Origin: Salipiger abyssi
GTDB lineage: Bacteria > Pseudomonadota > Alphaproteobacteria > Rhodobacterales > Rhodobacteraceae
Direction: 5' to 3'
Assembly: GCF_001975705.1 (NCBI RefSeq)
Contig: NZ_CP015093.1
Location: 620,001 to 684,000 of the forward strand
Length of the DNA: 64,000 nucleotides
Shown: positions 30,579-39,946 of the stretch, piece by piece
Layout: each line of letters begins with the position of its first letter
How positions within the stretch are numbered: the first letter of the stretch is position 1
Translations under genes and position numbers: made by a program
Notes under the pieces: generated by a model
What the model was told of the DNA's origin: nothing
Database searches by the model: none
Seen by the model: the letters and a program-made list of their open reading frames with translations, nothing else

Positions 30579-31440
30579 AGATATAGAGCCCGGCGCCAAT
30601 GGTGACACAGATCCCGGCGCTGGCCAGCGGGTTCGGGAACTCACCGAAGACCACGAAGCCGATGATCGTGGCAAAGGGGATCTCGAGATACTGCATCGGC
30701 GCCAGGGTGGCCCCGGGCGCGTAGCGCAGCGACCAGGTCATCAGCAGATGGCCCAGCGTGCCCAGCAGCCCAATGGCGAGCAACTGGCCCCAGATTCCGC
30801 CCTCGACACTCTCCCAGGCCAGTTCCGGCACCGTGTCTTCCGGCAGCACCAGCATCAGTGCGCCGATCACCAGAACCGCCATGATCCCCGAAACGCCCTG
30901 CAAGGAGATCGCATCCACCTCGCGCGAGATCTGCCGCGTGGTCAGCATGAAGACGGAGAAGTTCACCGCCACTCCGAGGGGCAGCAGCGCCGGCCAGCCG
31001 ACATCGCGAAACGCCGGCTGCACCACCATCAGCGTGCCGACAAAGCCCACCGCGCAGGCCGCGAGCCGGCGCCAGCCGACCTCTTCTCCCAGCACGTAGT
31101 GACCGAGGATCAGCATCAGGAAGGGCATGATGAAGGCAATCGCCACCGCATCGGCCAGCGGCAGATAGCGCAGCGCCGTCACCATCATGCCGATCCCGAG
31201 GATGTGCAATAAGGTGCGGAAAAATGCGATCCAGAAAACCTTGCGCGGCATCCGGAAACTGCGCCCCGTCGCCAGCATCAGCGGCATCAGGACCAGCGCC
31301 TGAATGCCGAAGCGGATGAGCACAAGCTCGGCCAGCGGCACCACGGTCGACAAAAGCTTTGCAATCGCATCCGCCATCGGCGCGACAACACAAAAACCGA
31401 GCATCAGAAGAATGCCCAACAGGGGTTTGTCCTGACTCAT
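30499..31440 (-). CDS. DMT superfamily (EamA) transporter
   Basis: 313 residues and about ten membrane spans arranged as two EamA repeats (LLGILLMLGFCVVAPMADAI; LRYLPLADAVAIAFIMPFL; GFVGTLMVVQP; then LLAIGLLGTLGHLLMTWSL and YLEIPFATIIGFVVFGEFP). Such proteins usually export amino acids or other small metabolites; the substrate is not apparent. The start MSQDKPLLG is preferred over an N-terminal extension running into the secG promoter region. Confidence 0.92.
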   Translation of the reverse strand: MSQDKPLLGILLMLGFCVVAPMADAIAKLLSTVVPLAELVLIRFGIQALVLMPLMLATGRSFRMPRKVFWIAFFRTLLHILGIGMMVTALRYLPLADAVAIAFIMPFLMLILGHYVLGEEVGWRRLAACAVGFVGTLMVVQPAFRDVGWPALLPLGVAVNFSVFMLTTRQISREVDAISLQGVSGIMAVLVIGALMLVLPEDTVPELAWESVEGGIWGQLLAIGLLGTLGHLLMTWSLRYAPGATLAPMQYLEIPFATIIGFVVFGEFPNPLASAGICVTIGAGLYIFIRERAMHRAQKAAPAPAPAVPPLAE

Positions 31441-31586
31441 GAAATAAAGCCTAGCCGCGCCCCGATACGCCGGCAAGACACCACTTGCGTTATTTTGATC
31501 AAACAGGGGCACAACCCCTGCGCGAGAGCGCACCGCTGCCGTCAGACCCATCACAGTACTCTGCGGCGACGTCTCTCCGTGGCGGG

Positions 31587-31615
31587 TTGCGTGTCTGCCC
31601 CGCTTCCCCTACATA
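31587..31615 (+). promoter_or_regulatory. Possible sigma-70 promoter for secG
   Basis: TTGCGT and TACATA separated by 17 bp, 32 bp before the secG ATG. Each hexamer matches consensus at only about half its positions. Confidence 0.3.
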
Positions 31616-31647
31616 GCGCGCCAAGACCGCAGGATCCGGGACCCTCC

Positions 31648-32037
31648 ATGCAGAACGTCATTCTCATCGTCCATCTTCTTCTCGCGCTTGCGCTGATCGG
31701 CGCGGTGCTGCTTCAGCGCTCCGAAGGCGGTGGGCTCGGCATGGGCGGCGGCGGTGGCGCAATGAGCCAGCGCGCGGCCGCAACGGCGCTCGGCAAGGTG
31801 ACCTGGGGGCTGGCCATCGCCTTTATCGCGACCTCGCTGACCCTGACGATCCTGGCCGCGCAGGACGCATCGGGCGTATCCGTCATGGACCGTCTGAGCG
31901 GCGACGCCCCGGCGGCGGAAGGCGATGCGGGCAGCACAGGCACCGACGGCATCGACACCGACGCGCTGCTGCCGCCGCCCTCGGCGGAAGACAGCAACAC
32001 GTCGCCCGACGCACCGCTGGTTCCGCGCGCCGACTGA
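31648..32037 (+). CDS. secG: Preprotein translocase subunit SecG
   Basis: Inner membrane component of SecYEG that eases insertion and cycling of SecA. 129 residues with two spans (VILIVHLLLALALIGAVLLQ and TWGLAIAFIATSLTLTILAA) and the glycine-rich linker GGGLGMGGGGGAMS that marks the family. A hydrophilic Ala/Asp/Pro-rich tail of some 50 residues follows, longer than in E. coli SecG but common in alphaproteobacteria. The long in-frame upstream extension is non-coding. Confidence 0.95.
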   Translation: MQNVILIVHLLLALALIGAVLLQRSEGGGLGMGGGGGAMSQRAAATALGKVTWGLAIAFIATSLTLTILAAQDASGVSVMDRLSGDAPAAEGDAGSTGTDGIDTDALLPPPSAEDSNTSPDAPLVPRAD

Positions 32038-32048
32038 CCGGCGCGCTT

Positions 32049-32070
32049 GGGGCCAGGGTGGCCCCCTCTT
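32049..32070 (+). terminator. Terminator candidate after secG
   Basis: GGGGCCA-GGG-TGGCCCC hairpin 11 bp past the secG stop, followed by the pyrimidine stretch CTCTTC. It probably separates secG from pyrG. The 304-bp gap here contains no tRNA or credible gene; the rest is the pyrG leader. Confidence 0.5.
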
Positions 32071-32223
32071 CATCGCGAGACGCATCACAGGCAATGAAAC
32101 CGGCTTCGGGCCGGACAGGCGCAACCATGTCATCGGTGTCCGGCTTTCTCTGCTCCCGTCCTCATGAGCGGCGGCGGTGGACCCACAACAGATTGCCCGG
32201 GCGCCAGCAAGCGCAACAGCATC

Positions 32224-32329
32224 TTGAGGTATGCTAGACATCTCTTCCCGAATCCCCTATACCTCAAATCCCGTGATGACGCGTTTTGCGCATGCGGATT
32301 CATCATAAAAATACAGGCAATATCACGGG
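32224..32329 (+). promoter_or_regulatory. Structured pyrG leader, two adjacent stem-loops
   Basis: TTGAGGTAT at 32224 pairs perfectly with ATACCTCAA at 32259, and CCCGTGAT at 32270 with ATCACGGG at 32322. The second stem can extend outward (AAU / GUU) into the AA that ends the first, so the two may compete. The weak ribosome site GGGG before the pyrG ATG is part of the second stem. This suggests a cis-acting RNA controlling CTP synthase; double-stranded operators are an alternative reading. Confidence 0.4.
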
Positions 32330-32341
32330 GTTACGCGGCCA

Positions 32342-33985
32342 ATGGCACGTTTCATCTTCATTACTGGCGGCGTTGTTTCGTCGCTCGGCAAGGGGCTGGC
32401 ATCGGCCGCGCTCGGGGCACTTTTGCAGGCGCGGGGCTTTTCCGTCCGGCTGCGAAAACTCGATCCTTATCTGAATGTCGATCCCGGCACGATGTCGCCC
32501 TTCGAGCATGGCGAGGTCTTCGTCACCGATGACGGCGCCGAAACCGATCTCGATCTCGGCCATTACGAACGCTTCACCGGCGTCTCGGCGCGCAAGACCG
32601 ATTCCATCTCTTCGGGCCGGATCTATACCAATGTGCTGGAGAAGGAGCGCCGCGGCGATTACCTCGGCAAGACCATTCAGGTGATCCCGCACGTCACCAA
32701 CGAGATCAAGGACTGGATCGACATCGGCGAGGACGAGGTCGATTTCATGCTCTGCGAGATCGGCGGCACGGTGGGCGATATCGAAGGCCTGCCCTTCTTC
32801 GAGGCAATCCGGCAATTCTCTCAGGACAAGCCGCGCGGCCAGTGCGTTTTCATGCACCTGACGCTGCTGCCATGGATCAAGGCCTCGGGCGAGCTGAAGA
32901 CCAAGCCGACGCAGCACTCGGTGAAGGAGCTGCGCTCCATCGGTCTGGCGCCCGACATCCTCGTCTGCCGCTCCGAAGGGCCGATTCCGCAGAAGGAGCG
33001 CGAAAAGCTGGCGCTGTTCTGCAATGTGCGCCCCGACGCGGTGATCGCCGCGCAGGATCTGCCGTCGATCTACGACGCGCCGCTGGCCTATCACCGCGAG
33101 GGGCTCGATCAGGCGGTGCTGGACGCGTTCCAGATCACCCCGGCGCCGCGCCCCAATCTGGAGAAATGGGAGGATGTGTCCGAGCGCATCCACAACCCCG
33201 AGGGGGACGTGAATGTTGCCATCGTAGGCAAGTACACGCAGCTCGAAGACGCCTATAAATCCATCGCCGAGGCGCTGACTCATGGCGGGCTGGCCAACCG
33301 GGTCAAGGTCAATGTGAACTGGGTCGATGCCGAGCTCTTCGAGCGCGAAGATCCGGCGCCCTATCTGGAAAATTACGACGCGATCCTGGTGCCCGGCGGT
33401 TTCGGCGAGCGCGGCACCGAGGGCAAGATCAAGGCGGCGCAATTCGCCCGCGAGCACAAGGTGCCCTATCTCGGCATCTGCCTCGGCATGCAAATGGCGG
33501 TGATCGAGGCGGCGCGCAACGTCGCCGGGGTCAAGAAAGCCGGGTCGGAGGAGTTCGACCATGAGAAGGGCGAGAAACGGTTCGAGCCGGTGGTCTATCA
33601 CCTCAAGGAATGGGTGCAGGGCAACCAGAAGGTCAACCGCTCGGTGGCCGACGACAAGGGCGGCACCATGCGGCTCGGCGCCTATGACGCGGTGCTGAAG
33701 GACGGCTCCAAGGTGGCCAAGGTCTACGGCACCAACGCCATCGACGAGCGCCACCGCCACCGCTACGAGGTCGATATCAAGTATCGCGAAGCGCTGGAGA
33801 CGAGCGGGCTGTGTTTTTCGGGCATGTCGCCGGACGGGCGTCTGCCGGAAATCGTGGAATGGCCCGATCATCCGTGGTTCATCGGTGTGCAGTTCCACCC
33901 GGAGCTGAAGTCGAAACCCTTCGATCCGCACCCGCTGTTCAAGGATTTCGTGCGCGCCGCCAAGGACGTTTCGCGGCTGGTTTGA
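32342..33985 (+). CDS. pyrG: CTP synthase
   Basis: Aminates UTP to CTP using glutamine. 547 residues: the synthetase half opens [20 protein letters not shown] and contains [20 protein letters not shown] and [14 protein letters not shown] [15 protein letters not shown]; the glutamine amidotransferase half has [13 protein letters not shown], the nucleophile loop [11 protein letters not shown], and a C-terminal FHPE. Convergent with metK, with a two-way terminator in between. Confidence 0.98.
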   Translation: MARFIFITGGVVSSLGKGLASAALGALLQARGFSVRLRKLDPYLNVDPGTMSPFEHGEVFVTDDGAETDLDLGHYERFTGVSARKTDSISSGRIYTNVLEKERRGDYLGKTIQVIPHVTNEIKDWIDIGEDEVDFMLCEIGGTVGDIEGLPFFEAIRQFSQDKPRGQCVFMHLTLLPWIKASGELKTKPTQHSVKELRSIGLAPDILVCRSEGPIPQKEREKLALFCNVRPDAVIAAQDLPSIYDAPLAYHREGLDQAVLDAFQITPAPRPNLEKWEDVSERIHNPEGDVNVAIVGKYTQLEDAYKSIAEALTHGGLANRVKVNVNWVDAELFEREDPAPYLENYDAILVPGGFGERGTEGKIKAAQFAREHKVPYLGICLGMQMAVIEAARNVAGVKKAGSEEFDHEKGEKRFEPVVYHLKEWVQGNQKVNRSVADDKGGTMRLGAYDAVLKDGSKVAKVYGTNAIDERHRHRYEVDIKYREALETSGLCFSGMSPDGRLPEIVEWPDHPWFIGVQFHPELKSKPFDPHPLFKDFVRAAKDVSRLV

Positions 33986-33998
33986 GGGCCCACCGCTC

Positions 33999-34017
33999 CG
34001 CAAAATATCCCCCCGCC
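33999..34017 (-). repeat. Dispersed gene-end motif, truncated copy 6
   Basis: Minus-strand GGCGGGGGGATATTTTGCG starts 14 bp after pyrG and matches only the left half of the motif (GGCGGGGATATTTTnG). Confidence 0.35.
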
Positions 34018-34023
34018 TCTCAC

Positions 34024-34053
34024 CAAAAAGGGCGCCCAGCCGGGCGCCCTCTT
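34024..34053. terminator. Bidirectional terminator between pyrG and metK
   Basis: GGGCGCCC-AGCC-GGGCGCCC, flanked by AAAAA on the left and a T-rich tract (TCTTTCTTTC) on the right, serves both convergent genes. Confidence 0.85.
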
Positions 34054-34075
34054 TCTTTCGGCGATCATACCCGCC

Positions 34076-35257
34076 TCAAACTTCTTTCTTCAACGCCTCG
34101 GCGAGATTGGTCTGCTCCCACGAGAACCCACCTTCCGCATCGGGTTCGCGCCCGAAATGGCCATAAGCCGCGGTGCGCTCGTAGATCGGCTTGTTGAGAT
34201 CGAGATGCGTGCGGATGCCGCGCGGGGTGAGATCCATCACTTTCGGGATCGCCGCCTCGATCAGCGCCTCGTCAAGCTCACCCGTGCCGTGGGTGTCGAC
34301 ATAGATCGACAGCGGCTTGGCCACGCCGATGGCATAGGAGAGCTGCACGGTGCAGCGCTCGGCCATGCCCGCGGCGACCACGTTCTTGGCCAGATAGCGC
34401 GCCGCATAGGCCGCCGACCGGTCGACCTTGGTGGGATCCTTGCCCGAGAACGCGCCGCCGCCATGCGGGGCCGCGCCGCCATAGGTGTCGACGATGATCT
34501 TGCGCCCCGTGAGACCGGCATCGCCATCGGGCCCGCCGATCACGAAGGCGCCGGTCGGGTTCACCCACCATTCGGTCTCCGCACTCAGCCAGCCCTCGGG
34601 CAGCACTTCGCGGATATAGGGCTCGACGATGGCGCGCACATCTTCCGAGGTCAGCGCCGGGTCGAGATGCTGGTGCGACAGCACCACCGAGGTCACGCCG
34701 ACGGGCTTGCCGCCCTCGTAACGCACCGAGAACTGCGATTTCGCGTCCGGCCCCAGCACCGGCTGTTCGCCGGATTTGCGCGCCTCGGCCAGCCGCTTCA
34801 GCACAGCGTGGGAGAACAGGATCGGCGCCGGCATCATCTGCGGCGTCTCGTTGGTGGCATAGCCGAACATGATGCCCTGATCGCCGGCCCCCTCGTCACG
34901 GTTGCCGCCGCCGGTCACCCCTTGGGCGATATGCGCCGACTGCTCGTGCAGAAGGTTGGTGATCTCGCAGGTGGCATGATGGAACTTGTCCTGCTCATAC
35001 CCGATATCCTTGATGCAGGCACGGACGATATCCGGGATCGCCTCCATGTATTCGGCGAGTTTCTCCTGATCGGTCAGCCCGATCTCGCCACCGATGACCA
35101 CGCGGTCGGTGGTGGCAAAGGTCTCGCAGGCGACGCGCGCCAGCGGATCCTCCGCCAGAAGGGCGTCGAGAACCGCATCGGAAATGCGGTCGCAGACCTT
35201 GTCAGGGTGACCTTCGGACACGGATTCCGAAGTGAAAGTATAGTTTTGTCGGGACAT
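34076..35257 (-). CDS. metK: S-adenosylmethionine synthase
   Basis: Makes SAM from methionine and ATP. 393 residues: [16 protein letters not shown] at the N-terminus, [13 protein letters not shown]-type [27 protein letters not shown] and the ATP-binding [19 protein letters not shown]. Immediately upstream on the same strand lies a SAM/SAH riboswitch that covers its ribosome site, giving product feedback. It follows lnt at the end of the phoH-ybeY-corC-lnt run. Confidence 0.98.
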   Translation of the reverse strand: MSRQNYTFTSESVSEGHPDKVCDRISDAVLDALLAEDPLARVACETFATTDRVVIGGEIGLTDQEKLAEYMEAIPDIVRACIKDIGYEQDKFHHATCEITNLLHEQSAHIAQGVTGGGNRDEGAGDQGIMFGYATNETPQMMPAPILFSHAVLKRLAEARKSGEQPVLGPDAKSQFSVRYEGGKPVGVTSVVLSHQHLDPALTSEDVRAIVEPYIREVLPEGWLSAETEWWVNPTGAFVIGGPDGDAGLTGRKIIVDTYGGAAPHGGGAFSGKDPTKVDRSAAYAARYLAKNVVAAGMAERCTVQLSYAIGVAKPLSIYVDTHGTGELDEALIEAAIPKVMDLTPRGIRTHLDLNKPIYERTAAYGHFGREPDAEGGFSWEQTNLAEALKKEV

Positions 35258-35261
35258 GAGC

Positions 35262-35305
35262 GCTCCATTGAGTACCGACCGTCACGCCAGGAAGCCGTTG
35301 TGACG
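35262..35305 (-). promoter_or_regulatory. SAM/SAH riboswitch of metK
   Basis: Minus-strand RNA reads CGUCAC, loop AACGGCUUCCUGG, then GUGACG; this hairpin and loop match the crystallised Rhodobacterales SAM/SAH aptamer (GUCACAACGGCUUCCUGGCG core). The AUGGAGC segment just before the metK AUG holds the Shine-Dalgarno GGAG and can pair with GCUUCC of the loop to make the pseudoknot, blocking translation when ligand binds. A linker of about 11 nt separates stem and pseudoknot strand. A possible promoter, TTGACG-17-TAGCCA, lies at 35350-35322 inside the lnt end. Confidence 0.9.
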
Positions 35306-35324
35306 GGGATGTAACGCGACATGG

Positions 35325-36877
35325 CTACGTGGTTGCGGCAGGGCCGTCAATCGAATTCCGCCCGCGCCGCAGGAATGCCGCAATCGCAAGCACAAAGAGC
35401 AGCCCCAGCGCCGGCAGATCGCCCATGCGGCTGTAGGGCGTCACGCGCAGCGGCGGCGGTAGGCGCGCGTCGAGATAGCCCGCTTCGCCCAGCGGCAGCG
35501 ATTGCAGCACCCGCCCCGCCCCGTCGATCACCGCCGAAACCCCGGTATTGGCGGCGCGCAGCATCGGCAGCCCCTGCTCGATGGCACGGATGCGGGCCTG
35601 TGCCAGATGCTGGTAAGGGCCGGAGAAGGTGCCGAACCAGGCGTCATTGGTGATCTGAAGCAGCAGATCGGGGCGGCCCGGCGCGCGCAGATCCTGCGGA
35701 AACACCGCCTCGTAGCAAATGAGCGGCAGCGCATGGCCCAGCTCCGGCCCGAGATCCAGCAGGCGCGGCCCCGGCCCGGAGGCGTAGCCCCCGCCGCGCG
35801 CTGCGCCAGCCCGGCGATGTTCCAGCGCTGAAAGATCTCGGCGGCGGGCATGTATTCGCCGAAGGGCACGAGATGATGCTTGTCATAGACCTGCGACACC
35901 CGCGGCCCCTGCCCCGCCAGCACCAGCGAATTGTACCAGGCACCGCCCTCCTCGCGCTGGATGCCCAGCACCACCTCGCCGGGAAAGGCGGCATCGGTGA
36001 CGATGCCCAGCGCCTCGTCGGCATGGTCGAGCAGCATCGGCAGCGAGGTTTCCGGCCAGACCGTCAGCGCCGGGCGCGGCAGCCCGTCATGCGAGGGCGC
36101 GGCGGTGAAATCTACCTGCCGGTCGAAGAACATTGGAATATAGGCGCGATCCCATTTCTGCTGCTGCGGCGCATTGGGCTGCACCAGCCGCACCACGGGC
36201 CTGTCGGCGAGATCCTGAAGCGGCGGCACCAGCGCCGCGCCACCGCCGAGGAGCGCGACAAAGAGCAGCAGCGCCCCGAGCCCGGAGCGCCAGGCCCGGC
36301 GCCCGCCGCGCAGCCCTGCCACGGCCAGCGCCGCAAGGCCGAGGGTGACGAAGGTGAGCCCGTGCGGTCCGAGCACCGCGCTCCACTGGATCGCCGTCAC
36401 CGGTGCCCAGAGCGAGCCGACCATCGCCCAAGCGAAGCCGGTGAAAACATAGGCCCGCGCCAGCTCCGCCGCCGCCCAGCACGCTGCCAGCGCAAAGAGC
36501 CGGCGGCGCGGCGGCGCATAGGCCGCGCCCCAAAAGGCCAGCGCCCAGAACAGCGCCAGCCCGGCGGCAAGGAAGAACAGAGCAAAAGGCGCCATCCAGC
36601 CGGTGGCGGCGGCATCGACCTGGAACGGCTCCAGCACCCAGCCCAGCACCAGCCCGAAATAGCCGAGACCGACACCCCAGCCGACTCCGACCGCGTCGAG
36701 CGGGCGGCGCGTGGCGGAAAAGAGTGCGACGGCGGCAATGAGTCCGGCCAGCGCCAGCCAGGTCAGATCCCAGGGCGCCTGCCCCAGCCCCATAACGGCG
36801 CCGGCACCGATGGCAATCGGCAGGCGCGACCAGCGCGGCAGCCGGTCCAGACGCCGGCCCAGAGACGTGTCAGGCAC
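35325..36877 (-). pseudogene. lnt: Apolipoprotein N-acyltransferase, frameshifted
   Basis: Lnt adds the third acyl chain to outer membrane lipoproteins. The first frame covers the membrane part and catalytic Glu (TVWPETSLP) and Lys (YDKHHLVPFGEY); the catalytic Cys (LICYEAVFPQDL) and the rest (ITNDAWFGTFSGPYQHLAQ) are in another frame. The break falls at the C5 run 35788-35792: one extra base would give GPGPRLLDLG and a continuous 518-codon gene. The total length, 1553 nt, is one short of a multiple of three, as expected for a single loss. The GTG start overlaps the corC stop by 8 nt. It may be a sequencing error, since lnt is usually essential or important. Confidence 0.85.
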
Positions 36878-37874
36878 GCTGCGTCCCGGATGCAGGCTCG
36901 GCGGGGGCAGGATCAGCGGAGGCCGTTTCGGTCGACGGGGCCGATTCGACCCTGGCGGGCACAGGTGGCGCAGGTTTCGCGGCAGGCACACCGGTGGCCT
37001 CTGTATGCGGCCGCACCCGCAGCCGCTTGATACGGCGCGGATCGGCATCCACCACTTCGAAATCGATCCCCGCCGGGTGCGGGATCACCTCGCCGCGCGC
37101 CGGCACATGGCCCGCGAGCATGAAGACCAGCCCGCCCAGCGTGTCGATCTCTTCTTCGTCGATCTCGTCATCCTCGGTGAGTGCCAGACCGGTCGCGGCC
37201 TCGAACTCCTCGAGCGGGGTCTTGGCGAGCGCCAGCCAGCTGCCGGCCTTCTCGCGCGAGAAATTGCGGCCCTCGTCGATATCGTGCTCATCCTCGATCT
37301 CGCCGATCACCTGTTCGATGAGATCCTCGATGGTCACCAGCCCGTCGACCCCGCCATATTCGTCGATCACCAGCGCCATGTGCCGGCGTTCGGTCTGCAT
37401 CTTGGTGAGCAGCACGCCGATCGGCATGGAGGGCGGCACGAAGACCAGCGGGCGCAGCATCTTTTTCAGATCGAAGCGCTGGCCGGAGCCGTTGAACCCG
37501 TGTTTGAGGGCGAAATCCTTGAGGTGGGCCATGCCCACCGGCGTGTCGAGCGTGCCGGAATAGACCGGCAGCCGGGTCATGCCGCTGTCGCGGAAGACCT
37601 GCACCAGCTCGGCCTTGGTGATGGTGTCGGGCACCGCGACGATATCCGCCTTGGGAATCGCCACATCCTCGACCCGCATCCGCCGCAGGTTCATCATGCT
37701 TGGGGTGGTTGTGGGCTGGGGCGTTGTCATGGACGTGCCGTTCACCTGGGCGGGTTCCGCCGGTGCCACTCTGAAGCCGCTGAAAATACGACGAAAAAGC
37801 CCTTCGCCGTCCGTTGAATCCGCCATCGTCCGCGCGCTCTGCGCTGCCGTAGACGAGCCGTCACTGTCGCCCAT
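36870..37874 (-). CDS. corC: CBS-domain protein of the CorC/YbeX family
   Basis: 334 residues. After a 60-residue variable N-terminus come two CBS domains (RMRVEDVAIPKADIVAVPD to MAHLKDFAL; LLTKMQTERRHMALVIDEYG, GGVDGLVTIEDLIEQVIGEI) and a C-terminal CorC_HlyC domain (TLGGLVFMLAGHVPARGEVI). The usual annotation is a Mg/Co efflux or ribosome-associated factor; E. coli YbeX works with YbeY and Lnt from the same operon. A Pro/Ala-rich tail is extra. Sits between ybeY and lnt as in E. coli. Confidence 0.93.
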   Translation of the reverse strand: MGDSDGSSTAAQSARTMADSTDGEGLFRRIFSGFRVAPAEPAQVNGTSMTTPQPTTTPSMMNLRRMRVEDVAIPKADIVAVPDTITKAELVQVFRDSGMTRLPVYSGTLDTPVGMAHLKDFALKHGFNGSGQRFDLKKMLRPLVFVPPSMPIGVLLTKMQTERRHMALVIDEYGGVDGLVTIEDLIEQVIGEIEDEHDIDEGRNFSREKAGSWLALAKTPLEEFEAATGLALTEDDEIDEEEIDTLGGLVFMLAGHVPARGEVIPHPAGIDFEVVDADPRRIKRLRVRPHTEATGVPAAKPAPPVPARVESAPSTETASADPAPAEPASGTQRA

Positions 37875-37910
37875 TTTTCCTATCCGTTGGCGGGGCTGGC
37901 GCCCCTTCTG

Positions 37911-38393
37911 TCATGAATATGGGTTCGCCACCCCCAGTTTGCCAAGTATCCCGACCTCGAGAGTTTCCATAACCGTGGCATCCGCGTCACGGATATGGTC
38001 ATAGCCCAGAAGGTGCAAGATTGCGTGAACGATCAAATGGGTGATGTGATCGGCGGCGGGCTTGCCCTGCTCGGCGGCCTCGCGCTGGCAGGTTTCCCAG
38101 GCGATGGCGATGTCGCCCAGCTCTTCGGGCATCCCCTCCTCGCCGCCTTGCGGCGGCTCCTCGGGGCTGCGCTCTTCCGAGGGCCAGGAGAGTACATTGG
38201 TGGGCGTGGGCTTTTCACGGAATTCGGCGTTGAGCTCGGCGATGCGGGCGTCGTCGCAGGCCAGCACCGCGATCTCGAACCCGTCGGGGTCGAGCCCGAG
38301 ATGGCTGAGCGCCGCGCGCGCGGCGGTCTCTGCCAGCGTCTCCAGCCCGGCCTGCAGCCAGCGGTCGTCTTCGAGAATGACATCGGTGAGCAT
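37911..38393 (-). CDS. ybeY: Endoribonuclease YbeY
   Basis: Metal-dependent single-strand endoribonuclease for 16S rRNA 3' end maturation and ribosome quality control. 160 residues; the zinc site is HLIVHAILHLLGYDH (three histidines in the H3XH5XH pattern), and LNAEFREKPTPTNVLSWPS is the other family motif. An acidic insertion (EERSPEEPPQGGEEGMPEE) precedes LGDIAIA. Start taken at MLTDVILED; the upstream in-frame part runs into the repeat copy. Confidence 0.95.
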   Translation of the reverse strand: MLTDVILEDDRWLQAGLETLAETAARAALSHLGLDPDGFEIAVLACDDARIAELNAEFREKPTPTNVLSWPSEERSPEEPPQGGEEGMPEELGDIAIAWETCQREAAEQGKPAADHITHLIVHAILHLLGYDHIRDADATVMETLEVGILGKLGVANPYS

Positions 38394-38445
38394 GGGATCT
38401 CCGCAGCGCAGGGCGGGGGCGCCGCCCCCTTCGGCACATGCGTGC

Positions 38446-38478
38446 CTCACCCCCGGGATATTTTCGGCCAATGGAAAC
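38446..38478 (+). repeat. Dispersed gene-end motif, copy 7
   Basis: GGGATATTTTCGGCCAATGG lies in the 93-bp gap between phoH and ybeY, within an operon rather than at a transcript end. It differs from the copy after glmM at a single core position. Confidence 0.65.
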
Positions 38479-38486
38479 GGCGCGGG

Positions 38487-39467
38487 TCAGGCGCCGGTCG
38501 CGATGTCCTGCTCATAGGCGTCGATGATGGCGGCGACAAGCGGGTGTCGCACCACATCCTTGCCGGTGAAGTAGTTGAAGCCGATCTTCTCGATGTTCTT
38601 GAGCAGCCGCTCGGCGTCCTGAAGCCCCGAGGGCACGCCGCGCGGCAGGTCGACCTGGGTGCGGTCGCCGGTGATCACCATGCGCGAGCCCTCGCCGAGA
38701 CGGGTGAGGAACATCTTCATCTGCATGGTGGTGGCGTTCTGCGCCTCGTCGAGCACCACGAAGGCGTTCGACAGGGTGCGCCCCCGCATGAAGGCCAGCG
38801 GCGCGATCTCGACGGTCTTTTCCTCGCGCATCTTGGCAAGCTGCTTGCCCGGCAGGAAATCGTTCAGCGCGTCGTAGAGCGGCTGCATATAGGGATCGAC
38901 CTTCTCCTCCTGCGTGCCGGGCAGGAAGCCCAGCCGCTCGCCCGCCTCGACGGCGGGACGGCAGAGGATGATCTTGTCGACGGCGCCGGTGATCAGCATG
39001 TTCACGCCCACGGCGACGGCGAGATAGGTCTTGCCGGTGCCCGCCGGGCCGATGCCGAAACACATCTCGTGCTGGTAGAGCGAGCGCACATAGGCCTTTT
39101 GCGCGTCGGTGCGCGGCTCGATGAGCTTCTTGCGGGTCTTGATCTCGACCTTGCCGCCCTCGAACATCTCGAGCTGCGATTCGGCGGCATCCTCCTCGGG
39201 GGCGAGGCGGAATTCGCGGTCGATATCGGCGCGGCCCACGCTGCGCCCCTGTTCGAGCCGCTGATAGAGCGCCGAGAGCACGTCGCGCGCCGCCGCCTGG
39301 GCCTCTTCCGGCCCGTGGATCGCCAGCTGGTTGCCGCGGCGGAGGATCTGCACGCCGGTGCGGGTCTCGATATCGGTCAGGTTGCGGTCGAACTCGCCGC
39401 AGAGATCGATCAGCAGACGGTTGTCGGGAAATTCCAGGATGGCTTCTGTGAGGGTGCCTGTGTTCAC
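38487..39467 (-). CDS. PhoH family ATPase (YbeZ)
   Basis: 326 residues. A PhoH-type P-loop ATPase: [18 protein letters not shown] (Walker A), [39 protein letters not shown] (Walker B) and [15 protein letters not shown]. The N-terminal ~100 residues resemble a KH-like RNA-binding part ([20 protein letters not shown]). YbeZ interacts with YbeY in E. coli and is thought to aid RNA processing. First gene of the phoH-ybeY-corC-lnt run. Confidence 0.94.
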   Translation of the reverse strand: MNTGTLTEAILEFPDNRLLIDLCGEFDRNLTDIETRTGVQILRRGNQLAIHGPEEAQAAARDVLSALYQRLEQGRSVGRADIDREFRLAPEEDAAESQLEMFEGGKVEIKTRKKLIEPRTDAQKAYVRSLYQHEMCFGIGPAGTGKTYLAVAVGVNMLITGAVDKIILCRPAVEAGERLGFLPGTQEEKVDPYMQPLYDALNDFLPGKQLAKMREEKTVEIAPLAFMRGRTLSNAFVVLDEAQNATTMQMKMFLTRLGEGSRMVITGDRTQVDLPRGVPSGLQDAERLLKNIEKIGFNYFTGKDVVRHPLVAAIIDAYEQDIATGA

Positions 39468-39558
39468 GCATGTCTCCTGCGCTTGGGATCGTGTTCATGG
39501 TGCCAAGCGGCGCGGCTTTGGGCAAGCCCCTGCCGCGCGGCAACCGCCCTTGAAACGC

Positions 39559-39591
39559 AAAACGACCGCGCGGTGGGCAACCGCGCGGTCG
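39559..39591 (-). terminator. Intrinsic terminator after the small lipoprotein gene
   Basis: Perfect 12-bp stem CGACCGCGCGGT / ACCGCGCGGTCG with a 5-nt loop and a T4 run on the minus strand. It closes the OmpA-lipoprotein unit before phoH. Confidence 0.75.
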
Positions 39592-39618
39592 GGGTTTGAC
39601 AGGTCGCCATGACCAGAC

Positions 39619-39936
39619 TCAGAGCGGGTCGCCGATGACCGAGGTCGAGCCCTGCTTGAAATCGCCGGTGGCCACCGTCGGCGGCGCCACGCCGGAGCAG
39701 ATCGGCTTGCCGTAGCGGTCGTAGCGGCGGGCAAGATAGCCCTCGACGCCATCGTCGGCGATCCAGTTGTCGCAGCCGTCCGGATCGACCCAGACGCCCC
39801 ACTTGATCTGGCTGAGATCGTCACGGTCGATCAGGTTGACGTCCTTGCTCTTGTCCGGGCCGATGGGCATGTCGCCGGCACAGGCCGAGAGCATCGAGGC
39901 GGCGCCGAGAACGAAGGCGAGTTTCACGAGTTTCAT
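39619..39936 (-). CDS. Small lipoprotein with PDGC-DDGVEGY module
   Basis: 105 residues with a lipoprotein signal (MKLVKLAFVLGAASMLSAC, Cys19). The mature part contains DPDGCDNWIADDGVEGYLARR followed by GKPIC, a 34-residue stretch that aligns without gaps to the neighbouring OmpA-like protein (16 identities, including two cysteines and W). Probably outer membrane or periplasmic, tied functionally to that neighbour, 10 bp away. No known family name that I can give. Confidence 0.85.
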   Translation of the reverse strand: MKLVKLAFVLGAASMLSACAGDMPIGPDKSKDVNLIDRDDLSQIKWGVWVDPDGCDNWIADDGVEGYLARRYDRYGKPICSGVAPPTVATGDFKQGSTSVIGDPL

Positions 39937-39946
39937 ATCCGTCTCC

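Noticed and set aside
32164..32532. 122-codon frame starting in the pyrG leader
   Set aside because: It overlaps the start of pyrG in another frame, has no family motif, and the gap is better explained as a structured leader. No tRNA-Leu was found there although one occurs in this place in some relatives.
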